Virus record (IMG/VR): IMGVR_UViG_3300028823_000342
Location: 1 to 25,473 of that record
Origin: a virus
DNA: 25,473 nt
Direction: 5' to 3' (one strand)
Shown: piece by piece, positions 1 through 6,415 of the stretch
How the letters are laid out: each line of letters begins with the position of its first letter
Numbering within the stretch: the stretch's first letter is position 1
The notes under the pieces: model-generated
Told to the model about the DNA's origin: nothing
Seen by the model: only the letters and a program-made list of their open reading frames with translations
Database searches by the model: none
Position numbers and translations under genes: made by a program

Positions 1-114
1 AAATATAGATGGTATCTTCTTCAAAATGGAATACAAGATATATGGGAAAGAAGTTTACCTACTTATTATTATGGAGAAAAACCGAAATTAGAAAAACAAT
101 TTAAATTATTTTAA
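1..114 (+). CDS. C-terminal fragment of an unknown protein ending in a clamp-binding-like motif
   Basis: Frame 1 is open from the window edge to TAA at 112-114 and gives the last 37 residues of a protein whose start lies upstream. I do not recognise the family. The C-terminal pentapeptide is QFKLF. It resembles the bacterial sliding-clamp-binding consensus QL(S/D)LF and is nearly the same as the C-terminus of the window's family B polymerase (QFKLW) and of the small protein at 17.5-17.8 kb (QIKLF). I infer that the protein may contact a sliding clamp and so act in replication or repair; the family itself is not established. An AAGGAGG Shine-Dalgarno for the next gene begins at once after the stop. 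Confidence 0.7.
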   Translation, partial: KYRWYLLQNGIQDIWERSLPTYYYGEKPKLEKQFKLF

Positions 115-127
115 AGGAGGATTAAAT

Positions 128-286
128 ATGGAATTATTTTCTGGTATTATGTCAATTTTTTGTGGTATTTTATTTACTATTAATATATGGACAAACGATT
201 TATTTGATGTAACTTTATTTGGAATATTAACTATTATATGGTTACAATTATCTATTTATGAAAAAATAAAAAGGAGAATAAAATGA
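128..286 (+). CDS. Small two-helix membrane protein, unknown
   Basis: This 52-residue protein starts at ATG 128, about 7 nt after a strong AAAGGAGG (113-120). Two hydrophobic stretches (about residues 4-20 and 27-43) are followed by a basic tail (KIKRRIK), which predicts two membrane helices with the C-terminus in the cytoplasm. The TGA stop overlaps the next ATG (ATGA). No family recognised. It opens a run of very small membrane proteins, a pattern common in early or accessory phage regions. Confidence 0.7.
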   Translation: MELFSGIMSIFCGILFTINIWTNDLFDVTLFGILTIIWLQLSIYEKIKRRIK

Positions 287-471
287 AAACTTTAAAACGT
301 GCATTATTATTTATTGGAATAATATTATCATATATATTATTATTTTGTTGTATAGGTTTAATAATGGTTTCTGAATTAGCAAGAATAATTGTATTTATAA
401 TAGTTTTGGGAATATTAACATATTTAATTTATTCAACGACTTGGAATTATGTTAAAAAGAGGATTAAATGA
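283..471 (+). CDS. Small two-helix membrane protein, unknown
   Basis: This 62-residue protein overlaps the preceding gene by ATGA and has AAGGAG at about 271-276. Hydrophobic segments at about residues 8-28 and 34-50 are followed by a basic C-terminus (VKKRIK) almost identical to that of the preceding protein (IKRRIK). The two may be diverged tandem copies with the same topology. The next short gene starts inside its final codons. Function unknown. Confidence 0.7.
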   Translation: MKTLKRALLFIGIILSYILLFCCIGLIMVSELARIIVFIIVLGILTYLIYSTTWNYVKKRIK

Positions 472-542
472 CAGAAACCATTCTTTTAATTTTATTGATT
501 ATATGGTTACTATTTGATTGGTTTAGAAGAACAGGAGATTAA
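468..542 (+). CDS. Single-helix membrane microprotein
   Basis: This 24-residue frame begins at ATG 468, overlapping the upstream TGA (ATGA), with AAGAGGA at about 456-462. Almost all of it is one hydrophobic helix (about residues 4-16) followed by a short polar tail (DWFRRTGD). The coupling, the start signal and the exact fit between neighbours support a real gene despite the size. No function can be assigned. Confidence 0.5.
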   Translation: MTETILLILLIIWLLFDWFRRTGD

Positions 543-543
543 A

Positions 544-714
544 ATGAAATTAAAAAAAGAACAAGTTATAAAAACTGTTAAAGTAATTATTTGGGGAGTA
601 ACAGTAGGTTTAGTATGTTCTTCTTTAGAATTTAGAACACCTTTATCAACTTGGCAAGGGTGGGCGATAACAATGATGCCTATTCTTTTATGGGTAGTAG
701 ATTGGAGTAAATAA
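544..714 (+). CDS. Small membrane protein, unknown
   Basis: This is a 56-residue protein. I place the start at ATG 544 because AGGAGA lies at 533-538; an ATG upstream at 514 in the same frame has no such signal and would overlap the preceding gene more deeply. A basic N-terminus (MKLKKEQ) is followed by hydrophobic segments at about residues 11-26 and 41-52. Two membrane helices are likely. No family recognised. Confidence 0.65.
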   Translation: MKLKKEQVIKTVKVIIWGVTVGLVCSSLEFRTPLSTWQGWAITMMPILLWVVDWSK

Positions 715-723
715 GGAGACAAT

Positions 724-918
724 ATGAAAAAATTTAAAAAAAGAATACTTATTATTGAATGGGATAAAAATAATCTATTTGGAATTAGAGATATTTCTCG
801 CCTTTTACCGACAAAAAAAGAAATAGCAAAAATTGTAGATAATCAATATGGCGAAGGAATAGTTAAAATAACCAAAGCCATAGATAAACTTTATAAAGAA
901 AAATTAGGAGTAAAATAA
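724..918 (+). CDS. Small protein with a duplicated C-terminal module
   Basis: This is a 64-residue soluble protein preceded by AAGGAGA at 713-719. From about residue 25 on it matches the C-terminal half of the protein at 9259-9495: both read LLPT.KEI, then after a variable spacer KAIDKLYKE(K/R)LG. The DNA is also alike, with 25 identical bases (872-896 and 9452-9476). The N-terminal halves differ, so this looks like a shared C-terminal domain on different N-termini. Function unknown. Confidence 0.7.
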   Translation: MKKFKKRILIIEWDKNNLFGIRDISRLLPTKKEIAKIVDNQYGEGIVKITKAIDKLYKEKLGVK

Positions 919-919
919 A

Positions 920-1105
920 ATGGAAAATGAATTAAAATTAGTAATTAAATCTAAAAATAAAGAAGTAAATATTGTAGTTTCTTCTGATATAGGAATTTAT
1001 GAAATAATGGATGAAATAGCCAATCTTTTAATAGCTTATGGATTTCATCCTGAAACAGTTAAAAATGGATTTTTAGGTAAAGTAGAAGATTATGAGGAAA
1101 GCTAA
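920..1105 (+). CDS. Small acidic hypothetical protein
   Basis: This 61-residue protein starts 1 nt after the preceding TAA. The only nearby ribosome-binding signal is GGAG inside the previous gene's end (about 907-910). It mixes beta-prone segments (LKLVIKSK, VNIVVSS) with a helix (about residues 27-40). No motif or family recognised. The next gene begins inside its last codons. Confidence 0.6.
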   Translation: MENELKLVIKSKNKEVNIVVSSDIGIYEIMDEIANLLIAYGFHPETVKNGFLGKVEDYEES

Positions 1106-1250
1106 AATTAAAAAACAAAAAAAATGTCTTTATTGTAATAAAGATATAAGGAGAGTAAATTGGTATTATAGGAATAACGAATATTATTGTAATAAAAATC
1201 ATTACAAAAAACATCTTAAAAAGTTAGAAAAAGAAAATGAAAAAAATTGA
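1092..1250 (+). CDS. Small zinc-finger-like protein
   Basis: This 52-residue basic protein overlaps the upstream gene by 14 nt. It has a CLYC pair (residues 12 and 15) and then YYCNKNH (Cys33, His37), a possible C2CH zinc site, followed by a Lys/Glu-rich helix. The family is not recognised; nucleic-acid or protein binding is possible. Its end overlaps the next small gene. Confidence 0.6.
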   Translation: MRKAKIKKQKKCLYCNKDIRRVNWYYRNNEYYCNKNHYKKHLKKLEKENEKN

Positions 1251-1359
1251 TAAAATAAAATTTTTAATATTTAAAATCGTATCTATTGTACTTTTTTATA
1301 TTGTTGTATTAATAGGAATAGGAAATTATATTTTACAAACAATAAGGAGAAAGAAATGA
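1237..1359 (+). CDS. Single-helix membrane microprotein
   Basis: This 40-residue frame runs from ATG 1237, inside the end of the preceding gene, to TGA 1357-1359, which overlaps the next ATG. A basic N-terminus (MKKIDKIK) precedes one strong hydrophobic helix (about residues 10-30) and a basic tail (RRKK). Function unknown. Confidence 0.55.
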   Translation: MKKIDKIKFLIFKIVSIVLFYIVVLIGIGNYILQTIRRKK

Positions 1360-1517
1360 AATGTAAATGTGGTTTTAAATTTGCAGGACCTGGAGAATAT
1401 CGCAATTGTGAAGCTTTTATTACAAACGAGGGTAAAAGCGGTATAATCTGCCCTGAATGTAATAGAGCTTACGTTGATGGTATTGAAATAAAATTAGAAA
1501 GAAAAAATGGATTTTAA
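1356..1517 (+). CDS. Zinc-ribbon microprotein
   Basis: This is a 53-residue protein starting with an ATGA overlap behind AAGGAGA at 1344-1350. CKC (residues 3 and 5), Cys18 and CPEC (residues 32 and 35) supply ligands for a zinc ribbon. Small zinc ribbons of this kind are frequent in phage genomes, but I cannot assign a role. Confidence 0.65.
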   Translation: MKCKCGFKFAGPGEYRNCEAFITNEGKSGIICPECNRAYVDGIEIKLERKNGF

Positions 1518-1528
1518 AGGAAATTATT

Positions 1529-1678
1529 ATGAAAAATAATAATATTTGTATTGGTAACAAATGTTTAGAAAAAATAACAAAAAAAGAGATAGAAAAATAT
1601 CTTTGGAATCCCAATTTTCTAGACCACATAAAAATTGGTTGGCAAAATGAAGAAACCAACAAGAATAAAGGAGAATAA
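1529..1678 (+). CDS. Small hypothetical protein
   Basis: This is a 49-residue frame with AAAGGAAA about 8 nt before ATG 1529. It contains CIGNKC near the N-terminus (Cys7, Cys12) and then a mixed polar, aromatic sequence. Its end also carries the AAAGGAG signal (1667-1673) of the next gene. No family recognised. Confidence 0.55.
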   Translation: MKNNNICIGNKCLEKITKKEIEKYLWNPNFLDHIKIGWQNEETNKNKGE

Positions 1679-1680
1679 AA

Positions 1681-1965
1681 ATGAGTTTTGAAGGTTATTA
1701 TCAAGTGTTATGTAAGAATGGACATTATGATTGTGGAAATTGTTATTCTTATGAACCTATTGGTAATTTCTGTTCTATTTGTAGGGAAAAAATTATATGG
1801 TGGAATTTAGTAGACATTACGAATGGCTCTTGGGATGATGAGGGAAAAAGAATTGATGGTTATATAGATTTAAAAATTAAGAAACAGAAAAAATGCGATA
1901 AATGTAATTCTATTATAGAAACTATATATGAAATTCCTGAAAAAGGAGGACATAAAAATGATTAA
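1681..1965 (+). CDS. Double zinc-knuckle hypothetical protein
   Basis: This is a 94-residue protein. An N-terminal Cys/His-rich part (Cys11, His15, Cys18, Cys21, and CSIC at Cys31/Cys34) resembles a RING-like or double zinc-ribbon arrangement. A second CDKC pair lies near residue 72 in the C-terminal part. WW at about residue 40 and a D/G-rich loop lie between. The ligand pattern supports zinc binding, but no known family fits confidently. The following gene starts 8 nt before this one ends. Confidence 0.65.
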   Translation: MSFEGYYQVLCKNGHYDCGNCYSYEPIGNFCSICREKIIWWNLVDITNGSWDDEGKRIDGYIDLKIKKQKKCDKCNSIIETIYEIPEKGGHKND

Positions 1966-2698
1966 TTTTATAGGTGGATTATTAGTAATGTTAATTGTAG
2001 CTTTTTTATTCTCTAAAATTAGAGGATTTATATTTAAAAGAGCTAAAAAGACAGTTAAAGATATTACAGGATTTGGTTGTAGTATAGGAAATTCTACTCC
2101 AATAAATAAAGAAAAAGTTTCAAGTAAAAAATTTGTCTCTGGAATGGTTAGTTTAAAAGACCCTGTAGGATGGTTAAAAGATATTTCAAGTTTATTTAAT
2201 TTACGCAAATTAATTATATACGGAATAATTTTATCTTGCATATTTGCTTATGGTTGGTATCAAGGAAGAAAAAATATTCCTATTCAAATTGGTTTAGATT
2301 ACGATAAAGAATTTAAAATGAAATTAGACTCTCATTATTTATTAAAACCTAAGTATAGTCAAGATTTAAAAATTGTAGATGAAAATGGTAATTTAGTAAA
2401 ATCATTAAAAGTAAAAGATTTTCCTTTACTCGCTAAAAAATTAAAACCTATCGGATTTATTTTAGAACCAATAGGAGTAATGGGGCTTGGTGCAGGAGAC
2501 GAATATCATTTTGAAGCAGGAGCTGGTGTTTCTTTTATTAAATATTGGAAATGGAAATTAGATACTTTTCTTACAAATCGTGGAATATATTTGGGAACTT
2601 CTTATCAAATTACTGATAATTCTGGACTAGGTTTAGGAATTGGGAAAGGATATGACGCCTCAAATAGAATAATGTTATATTATAAATGGAGATTTTAA
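1958..2698 (+). CDS. Membrane-anchored protein with a beta-rich C-terminal domain
   Basis: I use ATG 1958 because AAAGGAGGA lies at 1942-1950; the frame is open back to 1928 inside the preceding gene, but without a signal there. The 246-residue product has an N-terminal hydrophobic helix (about residues 3-19), a basic, cysteine-containing loop, a second hydrophobic helix (about 84-100) and an extracytoplasmic-looking domain. The last 60 residues are glycine-rich with alternating aromatics (IYLGTSYQI, GLGLGIGKG) and end in YYKWRF. That pattern recalls the final strand of outer-membrane barrels, but it could equally be a soluble beta domain tethered to the inner membrane. Function unknown. Confidence 0.75.
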   Translation: MINFIGGLLVMLIVAFLFSKIRGFIFKRAKKTVKDITGFGCSIGNSTPINKEKVSSKKFVSGMVSLKDPVGWLKDISSLFNLRKLIIYGIILSCIFAYGWYQGRKNIPIQIGLDYDKEFKMKLDSHYLLKPKYSQDLKIVDENGNLVKSLKVKDFPLLAKKLKPIGFILEPIGVMGLGAGDEYHFEAGAGVSFIKYWKWKLDTFLTNRGIYLGTSYQITDNSGLGLGIGKGYDASNRIMLYYKWRF

Positions 2699-2699
2699 A

Positions 2700-2858
2700 A
2701 TGAAAAAAATATTTTATTATTTAATGAGAAAAATATGTTGGATTTTGGAAGACATTCACGATTTTTTTAGTAAAGATAAAAGTTCTTTCTATCCGAGTTA
2801 TAAATGGGAAATATTATACGAAATAACTAAAATTAAAAAAATTAAAGGAGAAAAATAA
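2700..2858 (+). CDS. Small hypothetical protein
   Basis: This 52-residue frame starts at ATG 2700 right after the preceding stop, with no clear Shine-Dalgarno, so translation is probably coupled. It is rich in aromatic and basic residues, with an amphipathic helix over about the first 25 residues. The stop overlaps the next ATG as TAATG. Family unknown. Confidence 0.5.
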   Translation: MKKIFYYLMRKICWILEDIHDFFSKDKSSFYPSYKWEILYEITKIKKIKGEK

Positions 2859-3007
2859 TGGGTATAGACGATTATATTGTCATAGTATTAGGAATAGTAG
2901 CAATTTGTATAGTTAGATTTTGGTTAATTAAAATATATCGTAGAATAAGACATATTGCAAAAATATGTGAACACTTTTATAAAAAAGATATACAAAAAGG
3001 AAATTAA
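2858..3007 (+). CDS. Single-helix membrane protein
   Basis: This is a 49-residue protein preceded by AAAGGAGA (2845-2852) and coupled through TAATG. A hydrophobic helix (about residues 6-24) is followed by a basic amphipathic segment (IYRRIRHIAK), predicting a cytoplasmic C-terminus. Function unknown. Confidence 0.6.
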   Translation: MGIDDYIVIVLGIVAICIVRFWLIKIYRRIRHIAKICEHFYKKDIQKGN

Positions 3008-3008
3008 A

Positions 3009-3170
3009 ATGAAATATTTACAATGTGCTAAATGTAAATTAAGTTTACCTATAACATATTTAGTCCCTATTTATGCAGAAATAAAAGGGAAAATTCAGCG
3101 AGTATTAGTTTGTAAAGTATGTAAAGGTTTATTAGAAAAAAGAGATAAAGAAAGAAATAAAAATGTATAA
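3009..3170 (+). CDS. Zinc-knuckle microprotein
   Basis: This 53-residue protein begins at ATG 3009 after AAAGGAAA (about 2996-3003); the frame stays open upstream to 2955, but that part overlaps the preceding gene without a signal. CAKCK (Cys6, Cys9) and CKVC (Cys35, Cys38) form a four-cysteine zinc ribbon around a beta hairpin, followed by a highly charged tail. Nucleic-acid or protein interaction is likely; the family is not identified. Confidence 0.65.
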   Translation: MKYLQCAKCKLSLPITYLVPIYAEIKGKIQRVLVCKVCKGLLEKRDKERNKNV

Positions 3171-3330
3171 ATTTTTATATGATTATCGCATTTTGGCTCA
3201 AGAAATGGTAAATGAACTCCGATTATTAAAAAAGTATTTATTTATTGGAGGTATTTGGTGGTTAGCTAGTTTTTTGATTTTAGTTATATTATTAATGATA
3301 TTGATAATATTAACAGCAAGGAGAAAATAA
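3163..3330 (+). CDS. Small membrane protein with a cytoplasmic N-terminal helix
   Basis: This is a 55-residue frame overlapping the preceding gene by 8 nt. About 25 amphipathic, charged residues precede a long hydrophobic segment (about residues 28-50) and a short basic end (TARRK). TAA overlaps the next ATG as TAATG. No family recognised. Confidence 0.6.
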   Translation: MYKFLYDYRILAQEMVNELRLLKKYLFIGGIWWLASFLILVILLMILIILTARRK

Positions 3331-3521
3331 TGCTTAATGATTATGATATGCACAAATTATTAGATGATTTAAAAAGATTGGCTAGAATAATACCTATTTT
3401 AAGAGATGAAAAAGATAAAAAACAAAGAGAAAGATTAGGACAATTAGCTTTAGATGAATTACAAAAATTAACAGATGATTTAGAAGAAATTAGAAAATCT
3501 AATGGAAGAAATAGGAGGTAA
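3330..3521 (+). CDS. Small charged helical protein
   Basis: This 63-residue, highly charged protein with AAGGAG at 3318-3323 is predicted to be almost wholly alpha-helical and possibly coiled-coil (repeating L/I with D/E/K/R). No cysteines and no recognisable motif. Coupled by TAATG to the membrane protein before it. Confidence 0.6.
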   Translation: MLNDYDMHKLLDDLKRLARIIPILRDEKDKKQRERLGQLALDELQKLTDDLEEIRKSNGRNRR

Positions 3522-3524
3522 ATA

Positions 3525-3788
3525 ATGCCATATATATCAAAAAATGATAGACCTAAATTTGATGATATTCTAACTGTATTAAAAAATAAACTACCAGAAA
3601 TTAAAACAGAAGGAGAACTTAATTATCTAATCACTTCTATATTAAATGTTTATTTACAACAAAAAGGAGAAAGATATGCTACTTATAACGATATTATAGG
3701 AGTATTAGAATGTGCAAAATTAGAATATTATCGTAGAAAAGTAGCGACTTATGAAAATATTAAGATTATTAATAATGGGGATGTATAA
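3525..3788 (+). CDS. DUF6899-like phage protein
   Basis: This is an 87-residue protein with a strong AGGAGG (3513-3518). The layout (MPYI start, GELNYLIT, YATYNDIIGVLECAKLEYYRR near residues 56-72, then a terminal NGDV) matches a small conserved family I know from many phages as DUF6899. The family has no established biochemical function. Assignment is from memory of the sequence pattern, not from a search. It is coupled by TAATG to the deoxyribosyltransferase-like gene. Confidence 0.75.
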   Translation: MPYISKNDRPKFDDILTVLKNKLPEIKTEGELNYLITSILNVYLQQKGERYATYNDIIGVLECAKLEYYRRKVATYENIKIINNGDV

Positions 3789-4399
3789 TGAAAGGTAGAT
3801 TTAAATATACTACTTATCTTGCAGGACCTATTGAACACGTTTCAGATAAAGAAATGAAATCTTGGCGAGATGAGATAACCGAAAAACTTGAAAGTGATAA
3901 GTTATTAATTTACGACCCTGTAAAACAAGAATCTAACAAAGTAGGGAAACCATCAGGACAACAGGTAGAATATATTAAAGGATTAAAAAGAGCTGGAAGA
4001 TGGGATTTCTTTTTTTCTGAAATGTGGAAAATATGGTTTGGGCAAATTAGTGAAAATTCTGATTTAATTCAACTTTTAACTTCTTTGCGTATGAGAAAAC
4101 ATATAGATGGAAATTATGACCATGATATTCAATATTGGGGAGATAGTGAAGCTGTAGTAAGAAGTGATTTTATTATTGTATATATACCGAAAGAAACAAA
4201 AACAGTTGGAACAATTTTTGAAGTTGTATTTGCTTTTTTATTTAGAATTCCAATTTATTTAATTTTGCCTGATAGTCCAAAAACAGAAGCAAATTCTTCT
4301 TTATTATTTGGTAATCAAATAGCAAATAATGGAGAATTAATATCTTTCTATAAATTGGAGGATTGTGTAAAATATATTAAAGAAAAATATAAATTATAA
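3788..4399 (+). CDS. Nucleoside 2-deoxyribosyltransferase-like protein
   Basis: This is a 203-residue protein. The N-terminal YLAGPIE (residues 10-16) and the later VVRSDFIIVYIP (Asp127) followed by GTIFEV (Glu145) are the signatures of the nucleoside 2-deoxyribosyltransferase superfamily: a phosphate/base-binding loop, a conserved Asp and the catalytic Glu in a Rossmann-like fold. The enzymes move or hydrolyse deoxyribose on nucleosides or nucleotides. A role in salvage or altered-nucleotide metabolism fits a replicating phage. At about 200 aa it is longer than the usual 150-160 aa; the extra residues lie between the first and second motifs (about 40-115). Substrate cannot be told from sequence. 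Confidence 0.75.
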   Translation: MKGRFKYTTYLAGPIEHVSDKEMKSWRDEITEKLESDKLLIYDPVKQESNKVGKPSGQQVEYIKGLKRAGRWDFFFSEMWKIWFGQISENSDLIQLLTSLRMRKHIDGNYDHDIQYWGDSEAVVRSDFIIVYIPKETKTVGTIFEVVFAFLFRIPIYLILPDSPKTEANSSLLFGNQIANNGELISFYKLEDCVKYIKEKYKL

Positions 4400-4411
4400 A
4401 AGGAGAAAAAA

Positions 4412-4696
4412 ATGCAAGTTTCTTATTGTGATGTTTGTCAAAATGTAATAAAAACAAATACCAAAAAATATGCTTTTTTAGTACAAGAAATTAAAGAAAC
4501 GAAATCTAAAGTTTATAAAGATTATTGGGAATATATTCAAGACCTTAATCGAAATTATGAACAAATAATTGTTAAAGAAATTTGCGAAGAATGTAAAAAA
4601 GTTTATGATTATTTACTTAATATAAGATTAAAAGAATTAGAAGAAATAAAAAAACAAATTGAACAATCTTATAAATTGAAATGGAGAAAGAGATGA
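4412..4696 (+). CDS. Small zinc-binding helical protein
   Basis: This is a 94-residue protein preceded by AAAGGAGA at 4399-4406. CDVC (residues 6 and 9) and CEEC (about residues 58 and 61) form a split zinc site around a charged helical region, followed by a long Lys/Glu helix to the end. No enzyme motif. Nucleic-acid or protein binding is possible. The end overlaps the next start as ATGA. Confidence 0.65.
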   Translation: MQVSYCDVCQNVIKTNTKKYAFLVQEIKETKSKVYKDYWEYIQDLNRNYEQIIVKEICEECKKVYDYLLNIRLKELEEIKKQIEQSYKLKWRKR

Positions 4697-5220
4697 ATTA
4701 TTTAAAATTATTTTTAAGATTAATACAAGACCAATTTAAATATGGAGGAAGAAAATACGCTCATTCTAAACAAAAAGAAAGTACAGATGTATTATTCGAT
4801 GATTTTGGAAAGAATTGGTTATTCGGAACAATAGCAAAATATATAAAAAGATATTCTAATTTAGCTAGAGAAAGAGATTTATTAAAAATAGCTTGTTATA
4901 TGTTTATATTGTGGTTAAAAAGAGGTTTTCATTTAAATAAAGAAGGTTCAGAAAAACCAATAGATACAACGGTAGAAATTAAAACTAAATATTTTAATTT
5001 ATTTAAAAACAGAATAGAAAATCGTGTTAAAAATAATATAATAGATTATCATAAACCATTACAGAAAATTTATAAATTACTTTATAAATTTGGACAAATT
5101 AAATTTAATAAAATACCTGAAAAAGATTTAACAGAAATATTTATATTGTCTTATTATATATGGAAAGAACAAATACCTTTAAAAGGAAAAGATTTAGATA
5201 CTTGGCTAGAAAGGAAATAA
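4693..5220 (+). CDS. Conserved helical phage protein, possibly related to NTP pyrophosphohydrolases
   Basis: I prefer ATG 4693 (ATGA overlap, GGAGA at 4683-4687) to the in-frame ATG 4681; the product is then 175 residues. The N-terminal part reads YGGRKYA, then FGKNWLFGTIAKYIKRY and ERDLLKIACYMFILWLKRG. This recalls all-alpha MazG/DUF5664-type dNTP pyrophosphohydrolases (KY..R followed by a D/E-L-K helix), but the metal-binding ExxE pairs are not clear to me. It sits next to a deoxyribosyltransferase-like gene, so nucleotide metabolism is plausible. The helical structure is visible; the function is a guess. Confidence 0.65.
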   Translation: MNYLKLFLRLIQDQFKYGGRKYAHSKQKESTDVLFDDFGKNWLFGTIAKYIKRYSNLARERDLLKIACYMFILWLKRGFHLNKEGSEKPIDTTVEIKTKYFNLFKNRIENRVKNNIIDYHKPLQKIYKLLYKFGQIKFNKIPEKDLTEIFILSYYIWKEQIPLKGKDLDTWLERK

Positions 5221-5222
5221 TT

Positions 5223-5396
5223 ATGTGTAGTGATAGGTACGAAAATTCGGAAGACAAGATAATAATCGCTTTTTGTGCTTATTGTAAAGACGCTATTTAT
5301 GAAGAAGATGACTGGATTTGTAAAAATGGTCTTTATTATCATTTTTCTCAAGATGATAGATTATTAAATTGTTTTTTTCTAGAAAATGAAGAATAA
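5223..5396 (+). CDS. Zinc-knuckle microprotein
   Basis: This 57-residue protein starts at ATG 5223 behind AAAGGAAA (about 5210-5217); the frame is open upstream to 5160 within the preceding gene but lacks a signal. CAYC (Cys18, Cys21) pairs with Cys33, His40 and Cys49 in the order typical of short phage zinc fingers (CxxC, a hairpin, then a His/Cys site). Function unknown. The next gene overlaps its end by 11 nt. Confidence 0.65.
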   Translation: MCSDRYENSEDKIIIAFCAYCKDAIYEEDDWICKNGLYYHFSQDDRLLNCFFLENEE

Positions 5397-6195
5397 AGTA
5401 ATAATTCTCGATTGGTCTATATTTTTATTTAGGAGCGCTTTCGTTTTTAAAAAAAATCCTAAAATGCGTCCTACTTTTACAGCTATGTCTATGATAATTG
5501 GAAATTTAAAGAAAATTGGAATAGACCCTGATGATATAATTATAATAGCTTGCGATGGAAAAGGAAATTGGAGAAAAAAATTTGAACCAACTTATAAAGA
5601 AAATCGCCCTGAACAACGTAAAAAGTCTGGAATAGATTTTACTAAAATATTTAAAGATTTTAATTGGCTTATTAAAAAAGTAGATGAAGCAACTAATTGG
5701 CATATTATAAAATTAGATTTAATAGAAGCCGATGATATAGCAAGTATATGTTGCAAATATTATAAAGATAAAGAAATTATATTGGTAAGTTATGATAGTG
5801 ATTGGGAACAAATGTGGAATTATGACAATGTAAAAATATTTTCTCCTATGACTAAAAGATATAAAATTAAACCTCCAAAATTTGATGTTTATACTTTTAT
5901 ATCTAAAAAAATACAAAAAGAAGTATCCGATAATTTAGTTAATCCGATATTATCTACAAAAGATTTTGATAAAAGAGAAAAAGTAATTAATTTATTAAAT
6001 TTACCAGAATTTGTAGAATTATCTATTAAAAATATTCTTGATAATTTAAAAGAAAAAGATTTAAATATAGAATTACTTCCATTTGAAACTATTAGAAATA
6101 GATTTATGGATATTTATAATGGAAAAGATATTTTGACTTACGAAAAATGTTTAAAACGTCAAGAAAAAAGAAAGAAAAAGAAAAAATATGAATAA
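5386..6195 (+). CDS. 5'-3' exonuclease / flap endonuclease (T4 RNase H-like, FEN family)
   Basis: This is a 269-residue protein of the FEN/5'-3' exonuclease superfamily, which removes RNA primers and 5' flaps in replication and repair. Metal ligands and substrate-contact segments appear in the family order: Asp9 in the first strand, ACDGKGNWRKKFEPTYKENR around Asp57, EADDIAS at residues 114-120, and SYDSD with Asp137 and Asp139. Residues about 165-215 probably hold a helix-hairpin-helix DNA clamp. The Lys/Arg-rich tail (last 15 residues) may add DNA affinity. The ATG has no obvious Shine-Dalgarno and overlaps the zinc-protein gene by 11 nt, so translation is probably coupled. It fits Okazaki-fragment processing with the family B polymerase encoded 15 kb downstream. 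Confidence 0.85.
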   Translation: MKNKVIILDWSIFLFRSAFVFKKNPKMRPTFTAMSMIIGNLKKIGIDPDDIIIIACDGKGNWRKKFEPTYKENRPEQRKKSGIDFTKIFKDFNWLIKKVDEATNWHIIKLDLIEADDIASICCKYYKDKEIILVSYDSDWEQMWNYDNVKIFSPMTKRYKIKPPKFDVYTFISKKIQKEVSDNLVNPILSTKDFDKREKVINLLNLPEFVELSIKNILDNLKEKDLNIELLPFETIRNRFMDIYNGKDILTYEKCLKRQEKRKKKKKYE

Positions 6196-6415
6196 AACAC
6201 AAAAATGCCTTGTTTGTCTTAAAAAAGCAGAATATTTTACAGGTCATTTATTAACTGAAACAAATGAAATGATTATAGGTGGATTTTGTAAAAAACATTT
6301 AAATGTTATTAATATTAATTTTTTAAATAGACAAGGATGTTTAGGTGCCTATCATTCTAAATATGGTATTCAATCATTCAAATATGAAGATAAATTAAAA
6401 GAAAAATGCAAGTAA
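6188..6415 (+). CDS. Small zinc-binding protein
   Basis: This is a 75-residue protein overlapping the FEN gene by 8 nt. CLVC (Cys7, Cys10), then Cys34 with His37 (CKKH), suggests a treble-clef or zinc-ribbon site; a further CxxxYHSK follows. No specific family recognised. Confidence 0.6.
   Translation: MNKTQKCLVCLKKAEYFTGHLLTETNEMIIGGFCKKHLNVININFLNRQGCLGAYHSKYGIQSFKYEDKLKEKCK

Noticed and set aside
1420-1704. Minus-strand open frames (for example 1420-1704, 1870-2241, 5154-5351, 9104-9331, 15982-16188)
   Set aside because: All lie opposite well-supported + strand genes, have low-complexity I/F/S/Y-rich translations typical of AT-rich antisense, and lack convincing ribosome-binding sites.
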